A stretch of 64,000 nucleotides of DNA, taken from assembly GCF_900142625.1 (NCBI RefSeq), contig NZ_FRBN01000003.1, forward strand, positions 186,001-250,000, written 5' to 3'. The stretch's first letter is position 1, and each line of letters opens with the position of its first letter. Shown here piece after piece: positions 26,728 through 35,286 of this stretch. Below the pieces are notes generated by a model. The model saw nothing but the letters and a program-made list of their open reading frames with translations, did no database searches and was not told the DNA's origin. The translations under genes and the position numbers were made by a program. Origin of the DNA: Roseovarius marisflavi. Lineage in GTDB: Bacteria > Pseudomonadota > Alphaproteobacteria > Rhodobacterales > Rhodobacteraceae.

Positions 26728-27422
26728 GGCAGGGCAGACGGGGCAGGGGCCAATGCGCCCAGAACGATATCGTTGATCTCGCGGTAAAGCTTGCGCGTCA
26801 TGGCGGATTGGAAATCTTCAAAGCCCTGCGCGACCTCGGCAAAGGCGCGGGGGCCGCGCACCACGTGACGCTGGTAGTAGCTTAGAACTTCTGGATCATG
26901 GCCGACAATTACAAGCCCGTTGACCGTGATGCCATCCAGCGGAAAATGGCGATAGGCAAGATCGGGGCCAAAGCCTTGGTTGTTGATGCCGTCGCCGGAG
27001 ATGTCGATCACCCGGCGGTTACATTTCGGCGCGCGTGCCATCACCTGTGCGCCGTATCCCAGCCCCGCACCAAGCGCGGTGGGATAGTCGCTGGTGCTGC
27101 GGGTCATGGCGGTCAGAATGCCAACCGCATCGGTGATATCGGCGTGACTGCGCAGCACGGTCCAGTCGAGATGCACTTTTTGCTGATAGTTGCCGCTCCA
27201 TTCATAGACGCTGAGCGCGACATCGCCGGGGGCGCCCTGCAGGATTGCATGGCGCACGTCGGGCGCATCAAGCGCGGCGGCAAGCCCGACCCGTTGCAGA
27301 TCATATTCGCCGGTATCCACCGACGAGGACACATCCAGCGCCAGAACCAGCGCCAGACGGCAGGTGGCGAGTGCCGGTCCCGCCGCCATCAGCGCCAGAA
27401 AAAGGGCCGCGAGCCTTACCAA
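26721..27422 (-). CDS. DUF1194 secreted von Willebrand-type domain protein
   Basis: A TTG at 27422 starts MVRLAALFLALMAAGPALA, a perfect signal peptide ending before TCRL; a longer frame upstream would overlap gloA by over 160 bases. The 233-residue product has a metal-dependent adhesion-site motif DVSSSVD near the N-terminus and NRRVIDISGDGINNQG in the middle, both typical of DUF1194. Its first 7 bases overlap the end of gloA. Function is unknown; a periplasmic or secreted binding role is expected. Confidence 0.8.
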   Translation of the reverse strand: MVRLAALFLALMAAGPALATCRLALVLALDVSSSVDTGEYDLQRVGLAAALDAPDVRHAILQGAPGDVALSVYEWSGNYQQKVHLDWTVLRSHADITDAVGILTAMTRSTSDYPTALGAGLGYGAQVMARAPKCNRRVIDISGDGINNQGFGPDLAYRHFPLDGITVNGLVIVGHDPEVLSYYQRHVVRGPRAFAEVAQGFEDFQSAMTRKLYREINDIVLGALAPAPSALPQ

Positions 27423-27844
27423 TGGCCGATATTTTCCATGCTGGCCCAGGGCTCTGCCGGGGCAAGCGCCGCGCCCTCTTGCAGCAATTCCACCGAGATA
27501 TTGTCGGGGCTGCGCACAAAGGCCATGCGCCCGTCGCGCGGCGGGCGGTTGATCACCACGCCATTGTCGCGCAAATGCTGGCACATCTCGTAGATATTGC
27601 CGACCGAATAGGCCAGATGGCCAAAGGTGCGGCTGTCATCGGGCAGCGCGTCGTCGCCATCCCAGTTATATGTCAACTCAATCGGGCATTCCTCTTGGCC
27701 CTCGGGGGCCATGAACAGGAGGGTAAATCGCCCGCCCTCATTGTCCCAGCGGCGGGTCTCTTTCAGGCCAAGCAGGCTATAGAACGCGACCGAGGCCTCA
27801 AGGTCTTTGACCCGAACCATCGTGTGCAGATATCTCACGCGCAT
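27416..27844 (-). CDS. gloA: Lactoylglutathione lyase (glyoxalase I)
   Basis: A 142-residue vicinal-oxygen-chelate protein starting at the second of two ATGs (27844), which sits at the better distance from GGAGG. The conserved YLHTMVRVKDLEASVAFYSL, FTLLFMAPEG, IELTYNWDG and FGHLAYSV segments supply the metal-binding His/Glu pairs. It converts the methylglyoxal-glutathione adduct to S-lactoylglutathione. The DUF1194 gene overlaps its end. Confidence 0.88.
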   Translation of the reverse strand: MRVRYLHTMVRVKDLEASVAFYSLLGLKETRRWDNEGGRFTLLFMAPEGQEECPIELTYNWDGDDALPDDSRTFGHLAYSVGNIYEMCQHLRDNGVVINRPPRDGRMAFVRSPDNISVELLQEGAALAPAEPWASMENIGHW

Positions 27845-27936
27845 CATCTTCCTCCGATCATTTCCGTTTGGATCGAAGGATAGTGGTGCTTGCGCGCATG
27901 TCGAGGGCAAACCGCCAATCGCCGCTCCTGTAGGCC

Positions 27937-29307
27937 TCAAAACTCCGAGCGGATACCCAAAGTGACCGAGGTTTCCGCCACGTCGAACCGGCTGATATTC
28001 GAGCTGCTTTTTTCCGATGTGACCGAAACCGTCGGCACAAAGCCCATATACCCGATGTCCTTGAACGTGGCAGTGACGCCGCCAAAGACCGACTCGTCCT
28101 TGCGCCCGCCGGGGACGTTGATGAATCCGACACGGTACTGGCTGAAGTCGAGCGTGCTGGCCCCGAGGGAAAGCTCCATCATGGCTGGCCCGATGGCGCG
28201 ACCCATCTGATAGCTCGCAATTCCGGTCCATTGGTGCGAGGCGCGGTTGACCCCGGCGCTGTCGGTATCGCGGTACTGAACGCGCAGACCAAGCCGTCCG
28301 CCATCTGAAAACCCCAGGCCGATGGCCGCAAACCCGCCCAGGAGGGTGGCGTCGGCGCCGCGGTTTGCCTCATCCTGCTGTTCTTCGGCATTGGCACCAA
28401 AACTGAGCATGACCCGGTCGGCCAACCGCTGATGACGTTCGACACCAAGCCTGGCAAAATCATAGAGAGGGTCCCCGCCATACCAGACACGGCCACCATC
28501 CAGATCGAATTTCCACGTCACCGCCTCGCTTGACCCGCGCTGGTATTGGCTTAGGCCGAATTCGACGGTGGTAGAAGACAGATCGCTGCCGCTCAGGCCC
28601 GCCACCGGATCGGATATGTCAATGCGACGGGCATTTAACCGTGCCTTGAGCCGCGTTTCGCGCCCCGTACTAGCCGCCACCCGATAAGAGCTGCGGAATT
28701 GCGCCGTGGTGATCACCCCCGAAAGCGCCTGCGCACTCGGGCTGAGGGTTCCGACCACCGGCACACCGTCGATCACGTTCAGCGGGCTGCTGGAGCCGTT
28801 GTTCACATTATCCGAGGGGGTGACCGAAAGGCGGAAATCAAACCTTAGCGGATTACGCGCCCGCACCCGCTGAAAAGCACTGATTGTTTCGGCGCGCGCA
28901 ACGTCATTTGGCGCATGATCCACCGCACGCCGCAGCCAGAACTGCGATCCGGTGAGGCGCTGATCGGCAAAGGAGACCTGCGCCGCGAGATTGGCTGCCT
29001 GATAGCGCTGACCGTCGTTTTCGGCATGCCAATAGGCTTTGGCCGCCTTTTTCTCTGCGGCGCCGTATGCCTTTACCTGGGCAAGGGCCAGCGCCTGGAA
29101 GTAATGCGCACGCGGGTTTTTGGAGTCGGCCACAAGGAGACCTTTGCTCAGGTCATAGGCCAGTTTGGGCCGGTTCTCGACCAAAGCCTGACCCGCGAGG
29201 GCATCGGCCTCTGCGAGGCCGATTTGCACGGTCTCGGCAGAGGCGACCACGCCCGAGAAAAGTGCAAGGCAGGCCCCAAGGAGAATGCGGGCGTTACGGT
29301 GTACCAA
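27937..29307 (-). CDS. Slam-like outer-membrane protein (N-terminal TPR, C-terminal DUF560 barrel)
   Basis: Started at the TTG at 29307 (MVHRNARILLGACLALFSGV), the 456-residue product has a signal peptide ending VASA-ETV; an in-frame ATG at 29412 would overlap the lipoprotein by 119 bases. Residues about 35-150 form helical repeats with TPR character (YFQALALAQVKAYGAAEKKA), followed by an all-beta region of amphipathic strands to the very end, finishing GIRSEF with the terminal Phe typical of barrels inserted by BamA. This order matches surface lipoprotein assembly modulators (Slam), which move lipoproteins to the cell surface. The gene overlaps the lipoprotein by 14 bases, supporting a pair. 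Confidence 0.72.
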   Translation of the reverse strand: MVHRNARILLGACLALFSGVVASAETVQIGLAEADALAGQALVENRPKLAYDLSKGLLVADSKNPRAHYFQALALAQVKAYGAAEKKAAKAYWHAENDGQRYQAANLAAQVSFADQRLTGSQFWLRRAVDHAPNDVARAETISAFQRVRARNPLRFDFRLSVTPSDNVNNGSSSPLNVIDGVPVVGTLSPSAQALSGVITTAQFRSSYRVAASTGRETRLKARLNARRIDISDPVAGLSGSDLSSTTVEFGLSQYQRGSSEAVTWKFDLDGGRVWYGGDPLYDFARLGVERHQRLADRVMLSFGANAEEQQDEANRGADATLLGGFAAIGLGFSDGGRLGLRVQYRDTDSAGVNRASHQWTGIASYQMGRAIGPAMMELSLGASTLDFSQYRVGFINVPGGRKDESVFGGVTATFKDIGYMGFVPTVSVTSEKSSSNISRFDVAETSVTLGIRSEF

Positions 29308-30316
29308 TTGTCGGATTGACGCTTGCGCAGATTGGCGAAGAAACAGCCTGACCGCATTGATCAAGAACGAAAATCCCTGTTTCCAGTTCATTTTCAAAGC
29401 CGAGCGGGTCACCTACCCCATCGAAATCGGTGAGGTTGATGGCTCCCGCGACACCGTCGGCGCCGGGCCCACCAAATACTCCGCCATATGAGCCGTTCGG
29501 TGTCGGGACGTCAGCCGCCGATCTGGGATCTCTGAGATCGTACTCGACTGTTCCATTGAACGTTCCGTTGGCGGCAATCTCGCTGGCCACCAGCACCAGG
29601 GACGGCAATTCTTGTCCGCTCTCGGCTATGGATCGCCCGAAAATGTTGCCCTCTACGCTGTTGTCGGCAAAGTCCGCATTGAGAAAGACCTGGCCGGTCA
29701 CCGTTCGCGAAATTTGTGAAACCAGCAATTCGTCCGGAGTCCCTGCCGGGACCGGCAAAAGATCGGAGCCAGTCGTGGAGCCACGGTTGGTCACGCCGAC
29801 ATAGGACCCCGCATAGCTTACCAGGCCGGTTGTTGAGGTGACATCAGGCGGAGTATAATCTCCATCTCTTTCGAAGAAAGTACCTGCAAAAAAGCGGTTG
29901 CGTGGGCCAGAGCTTCCGACAACGCCAGCGCGAACAGAGCCACTATTATTAGATTGTGCCGCAAAAGCGGTGAAATGGCGATCAAGCGGGTCGTCTTGTG
30001 CAGTGAACGCCAGATATCCGGGTTGATCCAGACCCGGACGTCGCCTGTATGTCGCCGTTACAGGCACTTCATCCAGATTCAATCCGTCGATGGATAATGT
30101 TTGTGTCCCGGGATCGAAAGATATGGACTGAACGTTTCCAGCAAGCACCGCGCTCACGGTCACCGGGGTGGTCGTGGTTACTGGCGCGTCGGGATCGGTT
30201 ACTGTACCCGTACCCGTGCCCGTATCCGTACCTGATTGCCCCTCAAACGGATTTGATCCGCTGCCACAGCCGCCCAAGAGGGCAGCAGCCGCAAGGCTTG
30301 CCACGAGATGTTTCAT
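29294..30316 (-). CDS. Lipoprotein with TbpB-like beta-barrel C-terminus
   Basis: A 340-residue protein with a lipoprotein signal MKHLVASLAAAALLGGC; Cys17 is the lipidation site (LGGC lipobox). A Thr/Gly/Asp-rich linker (about residues 25-50, coded partly by a hexamer repeat) precedes a beta-rich region. Near the C-terminus GSYGGVFGGPGADGVAG matches the pattern of the GxFxGPxAxEVGG strand in transferrin-binding TbpB-type barrels. It is the upstream partner of the Slam-like gene, consistent with a surface-exposed cargo. A ligand cannot be named. It is not similar to classical alphaproteobacterial lipoproteins I recognise. Confidence 0.72.
   Translation of the reverse strand: MKHLVASLAAAALLGGCGSGSNPFEGQSGTDTGTGTGTVTDPDAPVTTTTPVTVSAVLAGNVQSISFDPGTQTLSIDGLNLDEVPVTATYRRRPGLDQPGYLAFTAQDDPLDRHFTAFAAQSNNSGSVRAGVVGSSGPRNRFFAGTFFERDGDYTPPDVTSTTGLVSYAGSYVGVTNRGSTTGSDLLPVPAGTPDELLVSQISRTVTGQVFLNADFADNSVEGNIFGRSIAESGQELPSLVLVASEIAANGTFNGTVEYDLRDPRSAADVPTPNGSYGGVFGGPGADGVAGAINLTDFDGVGDPLGFENELETGIFVLDQCGQAVSSPICASVNPTIGTP
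30204..30233 (-). repeat. Five tandem hexamers in lipoprotein linker
   Basis: On the + strand GTACCC, GTACCC, GTGCCC, GTATCC, GTACCT follow one another. On the coding strand they encode the alternating Thr/Gly linker. Being a multiple of three, gain or loss of units would change linker length without a frameshift. Confidence 0.7.
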
Positions 30317-30523
30317 GATGAGACTGCCCTCAATGTGATCGTTTGTTGTTCTTTTTCATGAAACTCGGAGGTTTCGGCGCCAAAGTCAATCTTTGATGCG
30401 ATCCATGGTTGCGGAAAATATACGACTGTGGCCGTCACACATATACCCGATATTGGCTTCCCACAGGGGGCATCCGCAAGATATAGTGGTCTCCGACTCA
30501 TTCTAGTGATGGAAGGCCACAGC

Positions 30524-31429
30524 ATGCCCCTTAGCAAAGACCAGCAGGCAGAAATTGATGCCCAACGCGCCACGTCTCAGTCCACCCTGCGCGCCACCGC
30601 GCCGGGGATGGAAAAGCACCTTTATACCGCCCATCCGGTGCTTGATCATGGCTTCGTGCGGGTGATTGATTACATGGGCGACGACAATGCCATCACCCAG
30701 GCGGCGCGTGTCTCTTACGGCAAGGGCACCAAATCGGTGCAGAATGACGAGGGCCTCATTCGCTATCTCATGAGGCACTGGCACTCGACCCCCTTCGAGA
30801 TGTGCGAGATCAAGCTGCACGTCAAACTGCCGGTTTTTGTCGCGCGCCAGTGGATCCGCCATCGCACCGCCAATGTGAACGAGTATTCCGCCCGCTATTC
30901 GATCCTCGATCGCGAGTTCTATATTCCGGCGCCCGATGCGTTGAACGCGCAATCGGTGATCAACAATCAGGGCCGGGGCGAGGCGTTGTCGGGGGAAGAG
31001 GCGCAGCGCGTGCTGAAGTACCTGACCGATGACGCGATGCGCTGCTATGACCACTACGAAGAGATGATTTCGGACGAGGGCCAACAGGGCCTTGCCCGCG
31101 AATTGGCCCGCATGAACCTTCCGGCGAATATCTATACGCAATGGTACTGGAAGGTCGATCTGCACAACCTGTTGCACTTCCTGCGCCTGCGCGCCGACGC
31201 CCACGCCCAATACGAAATCCGCGTCTACGCCGACGCCATCTGCAAGATCACCGCCGACTGGGTGCCCTATGCCTATAAGGCCTTCGAGGATTACCGCATG
31301 GGTGGCGCTAATTTGTCCGCCACCGCCCTTGATTGTGTCCGCCGGATGTTGAAGGGTGAGGCCGTGACGCAGGAAACCTCCGGCATGAGCAAGGGGGAAT
31401 GGCGGGAGTTTGAGGGGGTGATTGGGTGA
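30524..31429 (+). CDS. thyX: FAD-dependent thymidylate synthase ThyX
   Basis: From the ATG at 30524 ([17 protein letters not shown]), preceded by GGAAGG, the protein has 301 residues. The ThyX signature [15 protein letters not shown] is at residues 112-126, and the family [14 protein letters not shown] segment near residue 230 is present. ThyX makes dTMP from dUMP with FAD and methylene-tetrahydrofolate, replacing ThyA. The stop overlaps the GTG start of the DUF262 gene in GTGA. The reading frame extends upstream but lacks homology there. Confidence 0.95.
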   Translation: MPLSKDQQAEIDAQRATSQSTLRATAPGMEKHLYTAHPVLDHGFVRVIDYMGDDNAITQAARVSYGKGTKSVQNDEGLIRYLMRHWHSTPFEMCEIKLHVKLPVFVARQWIRHRTANVNEYSARYSILDREFYIPAPDALNAQSVINNQGRGEALSGEEAQRVLKYLTDDAMRCYDHYEEMISDEGQQGLARELARMNLPANIYTQWYWKVDLHNLLHFLRLRADAHAQYEIRVYADAICKITADWVPYAYKAFEDYRMGGANLSATALDCVRRMLKGEAVTQETSGMSKGEWREFEGVIG

Positions 31430-33039
31430 GTGAACTTGTTGAACATATCAGAGGACGGCTAAATACCGACGCACTCGAAATAAAAGATATTATAACTGAC
31501 ATCGACCGCGGTGAAATTAAGGTTCCAAAATTTCAACGTCCATTCGTGTGGCAGCCTCAGCAAGCGCTTGAACTTATCGATAGTATCGCACGAGGATATC
31601 CAGTCGGAAGTCTTTTGCTATGGCGTACGTCAGAGAAACTCAAAGCAGAGCGGAATATTGGTCAGTTTAAACTGCCTGAAACTGACGAAATGACGCCAAC
31701 CAAATATGTTCTTGACGGACAACAACGGCTTACAGTCATGTATGCATCGCTGGGAGCAGCTCTAAATGGATCAGGCTTCAATCCATTTTATGACCTAAGG
31801 CGACAAACGTTTTTGGTCGGCACCACGAAAACATCAGCAAAACACCTGTTTCCATTGCGGCTAACTTACAAAACTACCGAATTACTAAACTTCAGAACCG
31901 AAATTCAGAGTGAATCTGATAAGGAACCTCTACAGGCAAGGTTAGATGCACTCATTTCAGCTTTGACTGGCTACCGAGTTCCAGTTGTGGAGTTGCGCGA
32001 TTTAACGGTCGAAGAAGTTTGCCCAATATTCGAGCGAATCAATAGCTCCGGGACAAAATTGAGTACCTTTGATCTGATTGCGGCAGCAACTTGGACAACG
32101 GAGTTCGACCTTGCAGATCAAGCAGAAGAAATTTCTGAAGCTATTGCTCCGAAAGGATTTTCTGGGATTACCAACGAAACAATTCTAAAGTGCATCGCGG
32201 CAACTCTATTAGGTAGCATCAAGAAGGATGACATTCTTGGGATGCGAAAAATTGAGAAGTCTAGAATTGAAGAAGCGACGGAGAGTGTAAAGGTAGCGCT
32301 TCGGCGTGCGGTAGATTACCTTTCTAGGGAGTTTGGTATTCAAGCAATGGCATTTCTGCCCTACGAGGCACATCTTATTTGCTTAACAAGTCTTTTTAAA
32401 GATCGAGAAGCGTTGTCCAGTGATGAGAACCGGCGGGTGCGCCAGTGGTTCTGGCGAACAAGCTTTGCACAATATTTTAGAGGGGCTTCAGAAACTTTTG
32501 TTTCGAACGAGATAAGGGAGTTTCGGGCTTGGGCTTTGGATGGTGAGATTCTTATAGAGAGATTTGGGGTGATCCCGAACGCTCCAGTTATCAAGGCGAC
32601 GGATTTTCATTTCCGAGCCGCGATTTCTAAGGCCTATGTCATAGCATTGGCCAAGTTAAATCCACGCAACATTACGAATGGTCAGCATATTGACCTTAGT
32701 GCTGCTCTTTCTTCTTACAACAACAAGCAATTCCATCATATATTTCCTCAAGCTCATCTGAAAAGACTGGAATACAGGGATAAGATAAATTCCTTCGCAA
32801 ACATCTGTATGTTAGCGGCAGGGGAGAACAATGCACTTTCGGATGAAGATCCCAACTCATATCTTCCCAGATCCATCCGACGGCATGGTGACAGTGCTGA
32901 CGCAATTCTGGCATGCAACATGATGCCCCCAAGCGATAGTGTCGATTATTCGTCAATGGAGTACGCCGATTTCTTGGACGTTCGATCAAGAATTCTTGCT
33001 GAGTATTTTGCTCGCTTGTGTGTTGACAAGCCATCATAG
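31426..33039 (+). CDS. DUF262/HNH (GmrSD-like) protein, likely a mobile defence gene
   Basis: A 537-residue protein from a GTG start that overlaps the thyX stop by 4 bases. The N-terminal DUF262 domain has FQRPFVWQ and [15 protein letters not shown], a ParB/Srx-like nucleotidase pattern. The C-terminus has [12 protein letters not shown], then [20 protein letters not shown], resembling the DUF1524/HNH nuclease end of GmrSD type IV restriction proteins. The DNA is clearly AT-rich compared with neighbours (the first full line, 31441-31500, has 23 G/C of 60), implying recent transfer. It is solitary, with no methylase or partner gene. The family is linked to cutting modified phage DNA; that role here is inferred. 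Confidence 0.8.
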   Translation: MSELVEHIRGRLNTDALEIKDIITDIDRGEIKVPKFQRPFVWQPQQALELIDSIARGYPVGSLLLWRTSEKLKAERNIGQFKLPETDEMTPTKYVLDGQQRLTVMYASLGAALNGSGFNPFYDLRRQTFLVGTTKTSAKHLFPLRLTYKTTELLNFRTEIQSESDKEPLQARLDALISALTGYRVPVVELRDLTVEEVCPIFERINSSGTKLSTFDLIAAATWTTEFDLADQAEEISEAIAPKGFSGITNETILKCIAATLLGSIKKDDILGMRKIEKSRIEEATESVKVALRRAVDYLSREFGIQAMAFLPYEAHLICLTSLFKDREALSSDENRRVRQWFWRTSFAQYFRGASETFVSNEIREFRAWALDGEILIERFGVIPNAPVIKATDFHFRAAISKAYVIALAKLNPRNITNGQHIDLSAALSSYNNKQFHHIFPQAHLKRLEYRDKINSFANICMLAAGENNALSDEDPNSYLPRSIRRHGDSADAILACNMMPPSDSVDYSSMEYADFLDVRSRILAEYFARLCVDKPS

Positions 33040-33142
33040 CGGCGTGGTGCTTTTAAACGTACATCGCGTGGATTGCACCCACCCTACACATATCCCGTCC
33101 GGCGCCGCCTCTTGCCCCCCGGGGCTCCGCCCGTTCGCGGCT

Positions 33143-33165
33143 GAAATCGTCCCACGGACGATTTC
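33143..33165. repeat. Perfect 10-bp inverted repeat downstream of DUF262 gene
   Basis: GAAATCGTCC and GGACGATTTC are exact complements separated by CAC. It lies in the 206-base gap between the DUF262 gene and DUF2177, near the presumed right edge of the transferred DNA. It could be a REP-like element or terminator; no T-run follows. The rest of the gap (33040-33245) is GC-rich and featureless. Confidence 0.6.
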
Positions 33166-33245
33166 CGGGACGCCGCTCACCCTAAAACCCATCCAATCCC
33201 CGGCCCCCTGCGTACCCCGTCTAAACCCCCAAACAGGCCGGACCC

Positions 33246-33644
33246 ATGCAAACCCTGATCCTTTACCTTGTCACCGCGCTCGTCTTTCTTGGGCTTGATG
33301 CCATCATGCTCAAGACCGTGATGCGCCCGCTGTTTGAGGGGCATATCGGCGATATGCTCGCGACCGAGCTGCGCCTTGTGCCCGCCGCGCTGTTCTATCT
33401 GGCCTATGTGGCGGGGGTGTTGTGGTTCGTGTCGTTTCCCGCCCTGCGCGAGGGCGCGCCGCTGACCGCGCTTTTGGCCGGGGCGGCCCTGGGCGCGATG
33501 GCCTATGGCACCTATGAGTTCACCAATTACGCCACCCTGCGCGACTGGCACTGGCAGATGGTGCTGGTCGATGTCACATGGGGCGCGGTTCTGACCGGGG
33601 TGTCGGCCTGTGCCGGGGTGATCGCGGCGCGCGCCCTCGGCTAG
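33246..33644 (+). CDS. DUF2177 inner-membrane protein
   Basis: A 132-residue protein with four membrane helices, starting MQTLILYLVTALVFLGLDAI. The conserved GTYEFTNYATLRDW segment followed by VLVDVTWGAVLTGVSA is typical of DUF2177. There is no soluble domain and no known function. It converges with dtd, whose stop is 10 bases away. Confidence 0.88.
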   Translation: MQTLILYLVTALVFLGLDAIMLKTVMRPLFEGHIGDMLATELRLVPAALFYLAYVAGVLWFVSFPALREGAPLTALLAGAALGAMAYGTYEFTNYATLRDWHWQMVLVDVTWGAVLTGVSACAGVIAARALG

Positions 33645-33653
33645 AATTCTGGG

Positions 33654-34091
33654 CTAGCTTTCGAGCCAGAGGGTGACGGGGCCGTCATTGATCAGGCTGA
33701 CCTTCATGTCGGCGCCAAACCTGCCGGTTTGGGTGGCGATGCCATTGGCGGCGATTTGGCTCGCGAAATACTCATAGAGGTGGCGGCCATCGTCCGGCGC
33801 GGCGGCGGCGGAAAAGCCGGGGCGGTTGCCGCGGCTGGTATCGGCGGCCAGCGTGAACTGGCTGATCACCAGAGCAGAGCCGCCGGTATCGAGGATCGAG
33901 CGGTTCATTTTCCCCGCCTCATCCGTGAAGATGCGCAATTTGGCGATCTTGCCGGCAAGCCGGTCTGCATCGGCCTCGCTGTCGCCCTGCATGGCGCAGA
34001 TCAGGATCAAAAGGCCGGGGCCGCATTGACCGATGACGCAATTATCAACGGCGACGCTGGCCTCTGAGACCCGTTGCAATAGCGCGCGCAT
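33654..34091 (-). CDS. dtd: D-aminoacyl-tRNA deacylase
   Basis: From the ATG at 34091 ([17 protein letters not shown]) this is a 145-residue DTD enzyme, the family's usual size. The [17 protein letters not shown] motif (active-site region) and [14 protein letters not shown]-terminal cross-subunit motif are both intact. It removes D-amino acids mischarged onto tRNA and also protects from glycine mischarging. The gene starts 97 bases from hsp20 in the divergent direction. Confidence 0.95.
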   Translation of the reverse strand: MRALLQRVSEASVAVDNCVIGQCGPGLLILICAMQGDSEADADRLAGKIAKLRIFTDEAGKMNRSILDTGGSALVISQFTLAADTSRGNRPGFSAAAAPDDGRHLYEYFASQIAANGIATQTGRFGADMKVSLINDGPVTLWLES

Positions 34092-34112
34092 GGATCGGCT
34101 CCTCTCTTGCGA

Positions 34113-34126
34113 TTGACCCGCGTCAA
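34113..34126. promoter_or_regulatory. Candidate FNR/FixK-type box between dtd and hsp20
   Basis: TTGA-CCCGCG-TCAA matches the TTGA-N6-TCAA pattern of the FNR/FnrL/FixK family exactly. The centre is about 70 bases from the hsp20 start and 28 from the dtd start. Whether a regulator uses it, and for which gene, is inferred. Confidence 0.45.
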
Positions 34127-34188
34127 TGCGGCGATGACGACTATAGGCTAGAAGTCGGGCTGAATTCAACACACAGGAGGACTTTGAA

Positions 34189-34605
34189 ATGGTTGAGAAA
34201 ACTCAGGCATCAGGGTTGTGGCCGCAATTTTACGAACCACTGCGTAATTTCGGCACGCGGATGGCGAATTGGCTGGCACCGGCCTCGGATGCATCGTCGG
34301 ACGATGACGCCTATCGGATCAGCATGGAACTGCCCGGTGTCGCGGAGGAGGATATCGATCTGTCTGTGCATGATGGTTTCGTGACCGTCAAAGGCGAGAA
34401 AAGCGAGCAGCGCGAGGATTCCGGTGACACCTGGTATTTCAGCGAGCGTCAATACGGCGCTTTCAGCCGCTCGTTCCGTCTGCCTGCTGATGCCGATGGG
34501 GACAAGGTCGAGGCGCACCTCAAGGATGGTGTGCTGAATGTGACCGTGCCCCGGCGCAGCGGTGACAGCGCGCAGGGCCGCAAGGTCGAGATCAAGCGCG
34601 GGTAA
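34189..34605 (+). CDS. Small heat-shock protein (Hsp20/alpha-crystallin)
   Basis: A 138-residue Hsp20 protein, with a conserved alpha-crystallin core from [19 protein letters not shown] to [12 protein letters not shown]. The N-terminal arm is short and Trp/Pro-containing, and the C-terminal extension is brief (KVEIKRG). It is an ATP-independent holdase. A ribosome site AGGAGG lies 8 bases before the start. A possible FNR-type box lies upstream. Confidence 0.93.
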   Translation: MVEKTQASGLWPQFYEPLRNFGTRMANWLAPASDASSDDDAYRISMELPGVAEEDIDLSVHDGFVTVKGEKSEQREDSGDTWYFSERQYGAFSRSFRLPADADGDKVEAHLKDGVLNVTVPRRSGDSAQGRKVEIKRG

Positions 34606-34611
34606 TGCCGC

Positions 34612-35286
34612 TTAGCCGCGCGGATCGTAGATGTCGTCCAGCGCCGCGCGGCTGGTACGAAAGGCGTTGGCCGGATGATTGGTGTCGGGCCAGCCAAAGG
34701 AGATCGCGCAGAGGATCAACCGGCTTTCGGGCAGGTCGAAATGGGCGCGGATCATCGGTGCATAAGCCGCGACCGAGGCCTGTGCGATGCTGCCAAGGCC
34801 AAGCGCCGTCGCGGCCAGGGTAAAGGCGGTGATAAAGCCGCCGGTATCCATCGCGCCGTAGGTGCCAAGCGCGGCTTCGGAGTGGATGATCGCCACGTGG
34901 GGCGCGCCGAAAAAGTGATAGTTTTGCAGGGATTGCTCGGTCCGGGCGGCGCGATCACTGCGCGCGATGCCCACAGCCTCGTAGAGTTGCAACCCGCATT
35001 CAAGACGGCGCGCGCCATGGGCACCGGGATAGCTTTCGGGCCAGGGCAGGTCGGGCGCGGGGTTGTCATGCTCTACCGCCGCAAGCAGGGCGTCGCGAAA
35101 GCGCACGGTCTCGGCGCCATGGGTGACGGTGGCCTTCCAGGGCTGTGCGTTACACCACGACGGCGCGCGCCCTGCGGCCATGACGAGGTGTTGAATGGTC
35201 GCCTCGGGCACCGGATCGGGGTGAAAGCCACGGCAGGAATAGCGCGCATCAAGCGTCTGGCGCAGGCGGGTGAACTCATCGGTCAT
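34612..35286 (-). CDS. Nitroreductase-family flavoprotein
   Basis: From the ATG at 35286 ([20 protein letters not shown]) the protein has 224 residues with the FMN-binding arginines near the N-terminus ([12 protein letters not shown]) and [10 protein letters not shown], and the C-terminal [15 protein letters not shown]. These enzymes reduce nitro groups, quinones or flavins. It overlaps the proline-racemase-family gene by 4 bases and ends the long minus-strand run. The physiological substrate is not indicated. Confidence 0.88.
   Translation of the reverse strand: MTDEFTRLRQTLDARYSCRGFHPDPVPEATIQHLVMAAGRAPSWCNAQPWKATVTHGAETVRFRDALLAAVEHDNPAPDLPWPESYPGAHGARRLECGLQLYEAVGIARSDRAARTEQSLQNYHFFGAPHVAIIHSEAALGTYGAMDTGGFITAFTLAATALGLGSIAQASVAAYAPMIRAHFDLPESRLILCAISFGWPDTNHPANAFRTSRAALDDIYDPRG

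Noticed and set aside
34189..34605. RpoH-type promoter upstream of hsp20
   Set aside because: CTTG and CTATA elements are present, but their spacing (about 31 bases) is far from the 17-18 needed.
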